Source: JBFWQM01 sp050249455
Lineage (GTDB): Bacteria; Pseudomonadota; Alphaproteobacteria; MPNO01; VGEU01
Reading direction: 5' to 3'
DNA: 22,408 nt
Assembly (NCBI GenBank): GCA_050249455.1
Contig: JBFWQM010000069.1
Location: forward strand, 1-22,408
In this document: positions 9,354-17,405 of the stretch, piece by piece
Layout of the letters: each line of letters begins with the position of its first letter
Position numbering within the stretch: the stretch's first letter is position 1
Position numbers and translations under genes: made by a program
The notes under the pieces: model-generated
What the model saw: only the letters and a program-made list of their open reading frames with translations
The model's database searches: none
Told to the model about the DNA's origin: nothing

Positions 9354-10313
9354 ATGACATTCAGGCCGATCGCCGCCGCGCTGGTCGCGGTTCTCGCCGC
9401 TGGCGCCGATCCCGCCGCGGCGAAGGACCAGGTGAAGCTGGTCGACAGCCAGGCGACCATCTTCGACCACTTCGCCATCTACCAGGCGCAGAAGGAAGGG
9501 TACTTCGAGGCCGAGAACCTCGACGTGTCGGTGATCGTCGGCCGCGGCGGCGCGGATTCGCTCCAGGCGGTGGTGACCGGCGCCGCCGACATCATCTACG
9601 GCACCGGCTCGCTCGGCGTGGTGTCGGCGTATTCCAAGGGCGCGCCGGTCGCCATCATCGCCAGCGCCCGCCGCGGCGCCGGCGACGTCTTCTGGTACGT
9701 GCGCGCCGACAGCCCGATCAAGAGCCTGAAGGACCTCGACGGCAAGGGCTTCGCCTATTCCTCGCCCGGCTCGGTGACCAGCCTGATCACCAACACCATC
9801 GTCAAGGAGCTCGGCATCAAGCCGAAGCTGATCGCCACCGGCGCCATGGCCGCCTCGCGCACTCAGGTGATGTCGGGCCAGACCGACACCGCGTGGTCGG
9901 GCTTCCCGTCGAACCTCGGCATCATCCGCTCCGGCGAGGCGCGCATCATCGGCACCGGCGACGCCGCGGAATCGCTGCGCGGCATCACCATTCGGGTGAC
10001 CGCCGCCAACACCAACTGGCTGGCCAAGAACCGCGACGTCGCCACGCGCTTCCTGCGCGCGCTTTGGAAGGGCCAGCAGTACAACTTCTCCGGCCCGCAG
10101 GCGATCGAACGCTACGCCGCCCACTGGAAGCTCGACGCCGCGGACGCCAAGCTGGTCAACGACTTCTTCAAGATCGAGGACCTGACGTACGGCACCATCG
10201 GCAAGCAGGACCTGCTGCTGCAGCTCGCGCAGGAATACAACTTCCTGAAGGCGCCGCTCAGCGACGCCGAGCAGAAGAAGATGGTCGACATCCTCTACGA
10301 CGCGAAGCCGTAG
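9354..10313 (+). CDS. NitT/TauT-family ABC transporter substrate-binding protein (NMT1/SsuA-like)
   Basis: A 319-residue periplasmic binding protein with a Sec signal peptide (MTFRPIAAALVAVLAAGADP then AAA), cleaved probably after Ala23. The mature protein opens with strand VKLVDSQATIFDH, then FAIYQAQKEGYFEAENLDV, the typical 'a-x-x-k-GYFxxEgLdV' pattern of SsuA/TauA/NMT1 proteins. It continues with a ligand-hinge region GAADIIYGTGSLGVV and SPIKSLKDLDGKGFAYSSPGS. Family members bind alkanesulfonates, taurine, nitrate, pyrimidine precursors and many unknown compounds. A strong ribosome binding site AGGAGA (9341-9346) lies 7 bases before the ATG. No permease or ATPase gene is adjacent: the preceding gene is an MFS exporter and the next is phoX on the other strand. 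It must use transporter parts encoded elsewhere, or be a solitary binding protein. Ligand unknown. Confidence 0.88.
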   Translation: MTFRPIAAALVAVLAAGADPAAAKDQVKLVDSQATIFDHFAIYQAQKEGYFEAENLDVSVIVGRGGADSLQAVVTGAADIIYGTGSLGVVSAYSKGAPVAIIASARRGAGDVFWYVRADSPIKSLKDLDGKGFAYSSPGSVTSLITNTIVKELGIKPKLIATGAMAASRTQVMSGQTDTAWSGFPSNLGIIRSGEARIIGTGDAAESLRGITIRVTAANTNWLAKNRDVATRFLRALWKGQQYNFSGPQAIERYAAHWKLDAADAKLVNDFFKIEDLTYGTIGKQDLLLQLAQEYNFLKAPLSDAEQKKMVDILYDAKP

Positions 10314-10331
10314 GGGCCGCCAACGCCGTTC

Positions 10332-10362
10332 CGTAGGGGCGGGATTCAAACCCGCCCCTACG
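10332..10362. terminator. perfect inverted repeat between convergent genes (terminator or dispersed palindrome)
   Basis: A 12-bp perfect inverted repeat, CGTAGGGGCGGG (10332-10343) and CCCGCCCCTACG (10351-10362), around the 7-base loop ATTCAAA. It lies between the stop codons of the binding-protein gene (plus) and phoX (minus). It can act as a terminator for both strands, although there is no T-tract. An extra copy of the left arm's first bases, CCGTAGGGGC, occurs 23 bp upstream at 10308-10317 and contains the TAG stop of the binding-protein gene. GTAGGGGCGGG-type palindromes of this look recur in many alphaproteobacterial genomes as dispersed repeats; that statement is from memory. Confidence 0.7.
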
Positions 10363-10380
10363 CAAGGCCTTGTGGTTCTC

Positions 10381-12408
10381 CTACCCCGCGATGACGCCGC
10401 CGTCGTCCCTGGTGACGACGACGACCGACGGACGCGGCGGCATGCCGGGCTGGAAGTCGGGCCACCGCGTGGCCGGCTCCTCGAACGTCGAGTTCTTGCC
10501 GAACGCCGCATACTCCTTGGCGCCATCGCTGGCTGGGTGCTGCACGGCCAGGAACAGCGCGCGACCGTCGCCGGTGAAGCGCGGACCGCACAGCTCGGCG
10601 CCGACCGGCACGCGGAAGAACATCCTGGAGGTGCCACGCATGGCCCCTTCGGTCTCCACCGCGTAGAGACCGTCCGCCGTGCCCGACGCCTTCTTCCACG
10701 CCTCGCCCTGGTCGGTCGCGACCCACAGCCGGCCCTGCGCATCGACGGCGCAGTTGTCGGGGCAGGCGAACCAGCCGTTGGCCGACGTCGCGGGGTTGAA
10801 CATTGCGCCGACCGCGGCGACCGACGGGTCGCCGCCCTTGATCAGGATCTCCCAGCGGCCGGTCGCGGCGGCGTGGTCCTGGTCCGGCGGCGTCATCTCG
10901 ATGATGTGGCCCCAGTTGTTGTCGGCGCGCGGATTGGCGGGATCGACCTGGTCGGCCTTGCGCCGGCTGTTGTTGGTCATCAGCGCATAGACCTTGCCGG
11001 TGCGCGGGTTGGCCTCCACGTCCTCGGGCCGGTCCATCTTGGTCGCGCCCAGCAAGTCGCCTGCGCGGCGCGCCTCGATCAGCACGTCCGCCTGGCTCGC
11101 GAAGCCGTTCGCCGCCGTCAGCGGGCCGGTGCCCCAGGTCAGCGGCAGCCACGCCATCGTGCCGTCGGCGTCGAAGCGTGCGACATAGAGCGTGCCGTCG
11201 TCGAGGAGGCTGCGGTTGGCCGCCCGGTCGGCGGGGTTGTAGCGGCCATTGCTGACGAACTTGTAGACATAGTCGAACCGCTCGTCGTCGCCCATGTAGA
11301 GCACCACGCGGCCGTCCTTGTTGACGATCGCCTCGGCGCCCTCGTGCTTCATGCGGCCCAGCGCGGTGCGCTTCACCGGCACCGACGCGGGGTCGTAGGG
11401 GTCGATCTCGACTACCCAGCCGAAGCGGTTCGGCTCGTTGGGCTCCTTCGAGACGTCGAAGCGGTCGTGGTAGGCGCCCCAGTTGTAGCCCTTGCCGGGC
11501 ACGGCATAGCGCTTGTGGTTGCGCTCTTCCGTCGATCCGGCGGCATCGCCCCAGAAGTAGAAGTGGAAGTTCTCCTCCGCCGTCAGGTAGGTGCCCCACG
11601 GCGTCATGCCGCCGGCGCAGTTGTTGACCATGCCGAGCACGCGGGTGCCGGTCGGGTCCGCCTTGGTCTTCAGCCGGTCGTGGCCGGCAACGGGGCCGGC
11701 GATCGTCATCGGCGTCTCCGCCGTGATGCGGCGGTTGAACCGGCTGCCCTTCACGGCGCTCCAGCGGCCGTCTGATCCGCGCCGGATTTCGACGATCGAG
11801 GCGCCATGCGCGGCCATCTCGATCGCGACGAGTTCGCGGGTCATCTTCTTGAACGCGTTCTCCTTCGACTCCTGCTCCCCACCCATGCCGGGGAACATCA
11901 GTTCCTCGTTCGTGTATTCGTGGTTGACGCAGAGCAGCCCGTGGTCGGCCGCGTTCGAGCCCGCCGGCAGCGGCGCGAAGCCGATGAAGTCGCAGTTGTA
12001 GCCGAACTGCATCGCCTGGGCGGCCGCCGTCTGGTTGTTGACGTCGAACGCCGGCGCACCCGGCACCACCGGGTCGCCCCAGCGCAGCAGCACGTCGGCC
12101 CGGTGGCCGGGCGCGACATGGTGCCGCTCGTCCACGCCGTGGGCGATCTCGTCGAACTTGAAGCCCCCCTCGCCCGCGTCCGCACGCCGCGCCAGCGCCA
12201 TCGGCCCCAGCACGGCGCCGATCGCCGTGGCGGCGAGCGCGCCCTTGAGCATGCCGCGCCGGCCGTAGCGCGCGTTGATAACGTCGCCCATCGTGGCGGC
12301 GGCGCTCGGGTTGCTGGGGATGTCCTCGGCGCGCTCGCGGATTTCGGATCGGGTGCGGCCGGCGTGGGCGGGGTCGTTGCGCAGGGTCAGATAATCCTTG
12401 CCGCGCAT
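10381..12408 (-). CDS. phoX: PhoX-family alkaline phosphatase, Tat-exported
   Basis: A 675-residue phosphatase of the PhoX (DUF839) family, which frees phosphate from organic phosphoesters in the periplasm using an iron-calcium cofactor. The N-terminus is a long cytoplasmic region of about 48 residues. A twin-arginine signal follows: Arg50-Arg51 in GRRGMLKGAL, a hydrophobic stretch to ALARRADA, and cleavage near residue 79. The family hallmark NNCAGGMTPWGTYLTAEEN is present, and its cysteine (Cys264) corresponds to the iron-bridging Cys179 of Pseudomonas PhoX. Other landmarks are LLCVNHEYTN and KMDRPEDVEANP, both typical metal-site regions. ATG at 12408 is chosen over an upstream ATG at 12465 because it has AGGAG at good spacing. 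Upstream is a strong PhoB box match on this strand. Family call is strong, and regulation by phosphate is well supported by sequence. Confidence 0.95.
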   Translation of the reverse strand: MRGKDYLTLRNDPAHAGRTRSEIRERAEDIPSNPSAAATMGDVINARYGRRGMLKGALAATAIGAVLGPMALARRADAGEGGFKFDEIAHGVDERHHVAPGHRADVLLRWGDPVVPGAPAFDVNNQTAAAQAMQFGYNCDFIGFAPLPAGSNAADHGLLCVNHEYTNEELMFPGMGGEQESKENAFKKMTRELVAIEMAAHGASIVEIRRGSDGRWSAVKGSRFNRRITAETPMTIAGPVAGHDRLKTKADPTGTRVLGMVNNCAGGMTPWGTYLTAEENFHFYFWGDAAGSTEERNHKRYAVPGKGYNWGAYHDRFDVSKEPNEPNRFGWVVEIDPYDPASVPVKRTALGRMKHEGAEAIVNKDGRVVLYMGDDERFDYVYKFVSNGRYNPADRAANRSLLDDGTLYVARFDADGTMAWLPLTWGTGPLTAANGFASQADVLIEARRAGDLLGATKMDRPEDVEANPRTGKVYALMTNNSRRKADQVDPANPRADNNWGHIIEMTPPDQDHAAATGRWEILIKGGDPSVAAVGAMFNPATSANGWFACPDNCAVDAQGRLWVATDQGEAWKKASGTADGLYAVETEGAMRGTSRMFFRVPVGAELCGPRFTGDGRALFLAVQHPASDGAKEYAAFGKNSTFEEPATRWPDFQPGMPPRPSVVVVTRDDGGVIAG

Positions 12409-12465
12409 GGCTGTCTCCTGGCTTGGCGGAATGGCAAAGGGGCACTGGCAGGCCCCCGGCTCCAT

Positions 12466-12499
12466 CTGTTACCCATCTGCGGTGACAGTTGCTTGACAG
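12466..12499 (-). promoter_or_regulatory. PhoB box and candidate promoter of phoX
   Basis: On the minus strand, reading toward phoX, the sequence is CTGTCAA (12499-12493), GCAA (12492-12489), CTGTCAC (12488-12482). The consensus PhoB box is two CTGTCAT/C repeats separated by 4 bases; here 13 of 14 repeat positions agree, with the right orientation. A TAACAG (12471-12466) about 10 bases further on is a modest -10 candidate. The box is about 75 bases upstream of the phoX start codon and about 62 upstream of the divergent purB start. Confidence 0.65.
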
Positions 12500-12533
12500 C
12501 CGCCGCCGCGGCCGGGAGCTTGACAGCCGCCGC
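12492..12533 (+). repeat. 15-bp direct repeat in the phoX-purB gap
   Basis: CTTGACAGCCGCCGC occurs at 12492-12506 and again at 12519-12533, offset 27 bp. The first copy includes one half of the phoX PhoB box (TTGACAG). The second supplies an extra half-site but is not at a multiple of 11 bp. It could be a local duplication or an accessory PhoB or other operator site. The TTGACA inside each copy could also act as a -35 element for purB. Confidence 0.6.
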
Positions 12534-12560
12534 GGCGGCCTGGAAGACGAGGAGACGCCG

Positions 12561-13855
<1,295 letters not shown>

Positions 13856-13859
<4 letters not shown>

Positions 13860-15160
13860 CCGCGGCCGCTTGCCGACGGCGAGGCGACGCCCTGGAAACG
13901 CGCCCGCGGCCGCAGCATGGTGCCGGCCAGCCGCTGCTCGATCACGTGCGCGACCCAGCCCGCGCACCGCGTCATCAGCAGGATCGCGCCGGCGGACCGG
14001 TAGGGCAGCCCAAGCGTCTGGCACAGGATGACGAGCCCGGATTCGCAGCTCGGCAGCGCGTTCTCGCGGCTCAGCATCTCGTCCAGGAGCGGGCCGAACC
14101 GGAACCCCCGGGGCGACGGCGCCGGCAGGGCGCGCGCGATCTCGATCAGGCGCTTGGCGCGCGGATCGCCCTTCGGATAGAGCGGATGGTTGAAGCCCGG
14201 GACGGTCGGATGCGTCGGCGAGGCCGCGCCGATGCGGCTGCGGAAATCTTCGGGGTCGCCGGCGGCGAGCAGGATGTCTTCGATCCGGTCGCAGGCGCGG
14301 CGGATGCGCGAGCCGCTGTGCGCGCCGAGCGCGGCCAGCAGGCAGAAATGGAGGCTCGACCCGTTCGAGGCCGCCAGCCGCGCCGCCACGGTCTGCGGCG
14401 TCAGCTCGTGGTCGATCAGCAGCACCAGCGCCGCGTTGACCGCGGCGGCCGCCGGCGGCGTCGCCGCGGCGCCGGCCGCGCGCAGGATCGCCTCGGCGAC
14501 CGGCAGACCCGGCTGCGGCGGCGCGAACCGCCCGCGGTCGGTCATGTAGCCGAGGCAGCGCGGCATCTCGGCCAGCAGCGCGCGCGCCGCCGGGATGGTC
14601 GTGCCCTCGCGCAGGTCGTCGCCGCCCGCCCAGCCGGCGACCAGCATGGCGAAGAGCCGGGTGACGTCGGGCGTGCGCCGGTCGATCGCCGCCGCGTCAA
14701 GCAGGCGGTCCATCGCCACGCCCCCGGCCGCGGCCGGCCACGCCGTCGGCGGCTCGCTCAACGCCCCCGTCCACAGGAAGTCGGCGACGCTTTCGAAGCC
14801 GTAGCCGGCGCGCTCCAGCGCCAGCGCCGGACGGCCGCGGAAGACCGGCCCCTGTGCGGTGATGCTGGTGATGGCGGTATGGACGACCGGCTCGGACCAG
14901 CGCGGCGCGCCGGCCTTGTAGAGGCTGCCCTCGGTGCGTGCCTGGCCGCGTGCGCGCAGCCGCTCGACGTCGTCGAGTCGGTAGACGTAGCCGTTCTTGC
15001 GGTCGCCGCCGGCGGAACGGATCAGGCCGCGGCTGACGTAGGCGTAGAGCGTCTCCTTCTTGATGCGCAGGATCTGCGTCACCTCGCGCGCGGTCAGGAA
15101 GCCGTCGGCCGCCGGCTTGCCGGCGGCGGGCGAACGTCGGGACGTAATGCTGCGCGCCAT
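13856..15160 (-). CDS. citrate-synthase-fold protein with N-terminal helix-turn-helix; catalytic Asp apparently lost
   Basis: A 434-residue protein. Residues about 20-72 (FLTAREVTQILRIKKETLYAYVSRGLI...YVYRLDDVERL) form a MerR/excisionase-type winged helix-turn-helix. The rest is a citrate synthase fold. The first active-site His is in IDHELTPQTVAARLA (His251), the second in GFNHPLYPKGDPR (His325), and the end has GWVAHVIEQR and LRPRARF, the usual CoA and citrate contacts. Where citrate synthases have N-x-DF (catalytic Asp375 of the pig enzyme), this protein reads ALPSCESGLVI, so Ser371 stands in for Asp. It may be a weak or altered enzyme, or a metabolite-sensing regulator. The start is ATG at 15160; no clear ribosome binding site. 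It is divergent from the amidohydrolase operon by 90 bp, the usual place for a regulator. Its TAG stop overlaps that of purB within CTAG. Confidence 0.85.
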
Positions 15161-15250
15161 CACATTGACGAGAGAATCAACATTGAGCGGCCAGTCGGCC
15201 GAGCATAGCCTAATGCGCACAGGCCGGATTGGGAATGCGAGGCTGACGCC
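15161..15250. promoter_or_regulatory. divergent promoter/operator region of the amidohydrolase operon
   Basis: The 90-bp gap between the HTH-citrate-synthase-like gene and the amidohydrolase contains a direct repeat ACATTGA at 15162-15168 and 15180-15186 (18 bp apart). An inverted repeat CGGCC-AGTC-GGCCG lies at 15188-15201. A weak rightward promoter can be drawn as TTGAGC (15183-15188), 17 bases, TAGCCT (15206-15211). The repeats would suit binding of the adjacent helix-turn-helix protein. All are short and could be chance. Confidence 0.35.
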
Positions 15251-16369
15251 ATGATGATCATCGACGCCGACGCCCATGTCATCGAGTCCGAGGCGACCTG
15301 GCAGCATCTCGACCCCGCCTTCCACGCGCGGCGGCCGGTGCCGCTGGTGATGCCGCGCGACACGTCGTTCCTCGACTGGAACACGGCGTGGGTCATCGAC
15401 CGTCAGATCCGCCATTTCGGCGCCACGCCGATCCCCGGCAACGCGCTGGCCGAGCGCAAGGATTATCCGGCCGGGGTGCAGCAGCTCACCGACGTCGCCG
15501 GCCGGGTCGCGGCGATGGACCGCATGCAGGTCGGCAAGCAGCTCATCCACCCGTCCTTCGTTCTGGCGATCCTGACCGAGGATCCGGAGCTCGAGGCGGC
15601 GCTCTACCGCAGCTACAACACCTTCATGTCGGAGGCCTGCCGCGCGTCGGGCGGGCGCATCTTCTTCAACGCGGTCGTGCCCTATCGCCGCCCCGACCTC
15701 GCGGTGGCGGAGATCCGCCGCCTCAAGAAGATGGGCGGCATGGCGAGCGTGCTGGTGCGCGGGATCGAGTGGGACAAGCCGATGGACCACCCGGACCACT
15801 ATCCGATCTTCGAGGAGGTCTCGCGCCAGGGGCTGCCGATCGTCGTCCACCTCGGCATCGGCTCGCCGTCGATGTACCACATGTTCGACGGCACCACGCA
15901 CCCGCCGGCGGAGCGCAAGACGTTCTACCCGGCGCGCTCGCGCCGGCTGCTCTCCACCCTCACCGTCCAGTACGGGTTCTACAACCTGATGGAAGGCACG
16001 CTGATCGACGACTTCCCCAACATCAAGTGGGTGTTCCTGGAAGGCGGCGGCTGCACCTGGATGGCGGCAGCGGTGCTGACCATCGCGCGCAGCGGCAAGG
16101 AGAACGTGTTCGAGCATTTCCGCGCCGGCCGCGTGCTGGTCGGCTGCGAGCCGAACGACGACATCAACTACACCGCCAAGGTGCTGGGCTCCGACGCGCT
16201 GCTGGTGTCCAGCGACATGCCGCATTTCGACGAGGCGGCGCACGACAACGTCGCGGAGGAGTACGAGGAACGCGGAGACCTGTCGCCGTCGCTGCTGCAG
16301 AAGATGTTCGTCGCCAACGCCGAGCGCACGTTCGCCTTCGACGCCGCGACCGTCGAGCCGGCGCTCTAG
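15251..16369 (+). CDS. amidohydrolase-2 family metal-dependent hydrolase/decarboxylase
   Basis: A 372-residue TIM-barrel protein of the amidohydrolase-2 group (relatives: ACMSD, LigW, gamma-resorcylate decarboxylase, LigJ-type hydratases). It begins MMIIDADAHVIESEATW, giving the metal motif D-x-H (Asp7, His9). Further ligands are His200 in IVVHLGIGSPS and Asp322 in SSDMPHFD, the standard final Asp. VFLEGGGCTW matches the usual Glu-containing strand. Members usually decarboxylate or hydrolyse aromatic acids. It has no signal peptide, so it is cytoplasmic. It is the first gene of a four-gene run; the next gene starts 7 bases after its stop. A GAGG ribosome binding site (15239-15242) precedes the ATG by 8 bases. 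The second ATG in a row could also be used. Substrate cannot be read; the context suggests a small organic compound handled together with a sulfinate desulfinase homologue. Confidence 0.85.
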   Translation: MMIIDADAHVIESEATWQHLDPAFHARRPVPLVMPRDTSFLDWNTAWVIDRQIRHFGATPIPGNALAERKDYPAGVQQLTDVAGRVAAMDRMQVGKQLIHPSFVLAILTEDPELEAALYRSYNTFMSEACRASGGRIFFNAVVPYRRPDLAVAEIRRLKKMGGMASVLVRGIEWDKPMDHPDHYPIFEEVSRQGLPIVVHLGIGSPSMYHMFDGTTHPPAERKTFYPARSRRLLSTLTVQYGFYNLMEGTLIDDFPNIKWVFLEGGGCTWMAAAVLTIARSGKENVFEHFRAGRVLVGCEPNDDINYTAKVLGSDALLVSSDMPHFDEAAHDNVAEEYEERGDLSPSLLQKMFVANAERTFAFDAATVEPAL

Positions 16370-16376
16370 GCGCGCG

Positions 16377-17405
16377 ATGCGGCTCTGGTACTCGCGCTGC
16401 CCGGTGCCGACCGCGTCCAGCGTCGCCATCGACCGCGGCATCCTGCAGGGCGCGTTCGCCGCGGACGGGATCACCGTCCAGTCGCTGAACGCCTCGGCGG
16501 ACACCCGCGTGCGCGAGGCGCACTACGACCACGGCCAGGCCAACCTATTCCGCCAGGGCGGCAACATCCCTCCGATCTGGAGCCGCGCGCGCGGCGCCGA
16601 CACGGTGGTGGTCGCGATCAACCGCTTCACCGAGTATCAGGCGATCCTCGCGATGCCCGACACGGGCATCCGCGACGCCGCCGGCCTGAAGGGCCGCCGG
16701 CTGGGCGTGCCGCGCCGGGTCAACGAGCAGATCGACTACTGGCGCGCGATGTGCCTGGAAGGCTTCCGCGCGGCGCTGGAGATCGGCGGCCTGTCGCCGG
16801 ACGACGTGACGTTCGTCGAGCTGCCGGTCGAGGAGAACCAGATCGCGGTCGGCGGCGCGTCGGGGCACGGCATCCTGTTCCGCGGGGCGGCGCGCGCCCG
16901 ACGGCAGAGCCGCGAGGCGCTGGCCCTGGTCCGCGGCGAGGTCGATGCGATCTACAGCGCCTCCGCGCCGGGCGCCCAGCTCGCCGCGTTCCTCGGCGCG
17001 GCAACGGTGGTCGACCTGGGCAACCATCCCGACCCGCTGCTGCGGACCAACAACCAGGTGCCGATCGTCCTCACGGTCGACCGGGCGCTGGCGACGGAAC
17101 GGCAGGACATCGTCGTGCGCTACCTGCGGGCGCTGTTCGATGCCGCCGGCTGGGCAGCGGAGCACCCCGCGGAGACGTTCGCGATCGTCGGCGCGGACGT
17201 CGGCGCCACGTCGGAATGGGTCGAGGCGGCCAATGGCGCGATCCACACGGAGCTGGCCCCGACGCTCGACGACGACGGCATCGCGGCGCTGCGTCGCCAG
17301 AAGGATTTCCTGCTGTCGGCCGGCTTCATCGCGCGCGACTTCGACGTCGCGGCATGGATCGATCCCGCGCCGATGCGCGCGCTCGGCGGGACGCGCGGTG
17401 GCTGA
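16377..17405 (+). CDS. DszB-like sulfinate desulfinase homologue (binding-protein fold, cytoplasmic)
   Basis: A 342-residue protein with the NMT1/SsuA-type fold but no signal peptide: it starts MRLWYSRCPVPTASSVAIDRG. This closely follows DszB of Rhodococcus (YSNCPVPNAL), the enzyme that splits 2'-hydroxybiphenyl-2-sulfinate into hydroxybiphenyl and sulfite. The DszB catalytic set is kept: Cys8 matches nucleophile Cys27, His49 matches His60 and Arg59 matches Arg70. The H-x9-R spacing is identical, followed by the same GG-x-IPP segment (DszB FGGEIPPL; here QGGNIPPI). The C-terminal part also agrees (GEVDAIYS, VVDLG, QKDFLL). The ATG is 7 bases after the amidohydrolase stop, and its own stop overlaps the start of the next gene. 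Automatic pipelines would probably call this an ABC binding protein. Desulfinase chemistry is inferred from remembered DszB sequence; substrate unknown. Confidence 0.8.
   Translation: MRLWYSRCPVPTASSVAIDRGILQGAFAADGITVQSLNASADTRVREAHYDHGQANLFRQGGNIPPIWSRARGADTVVVAINRFTEYQAILAMPDTGIRDAAGLKGRRLGVPRRVNEQIDYWRAMCLEGFRAALEIGGLSPDDVTFVELPVEENQIAVGGASGHGILFRGAARARRQSREALALVRGEVDAIYSASAPGAQLAAFLGAATVVDLGNHPDPLLRTNNQVPIVLTVDRALATERQDIVVRYLRALFDAAGWAAEHPAETFAIVGADVGATSEWVEAANGAIHTELAPTLDDDGIAALRRQKDFLLSAGFIARDFDVAAWIDPAPMRALGGTRGG

Noticed and set aside
10332..10370. tRNA-like T-arm (GCGGGATTCAAACCCGC)
   Set aside because: The loop is not in register with TTCRANY, and no D-arm or anticodon arm is present; it is simply a perfect palindrome.
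15161..16504. N-terminal extension of the HTH-citrate-synthase gene to about 882 residues
   Set aside because: The extension is antisense to the amidohydrolase and has no domain; ATG at 15160 sits directly before the HTH.
16377..17405. Calling this gene an ABC transporter binding protein
   Set aside because: No signal peptide or lipobox, and the DszB catalytic residues are retained; a cytoplasmic enzyme is the better reading.
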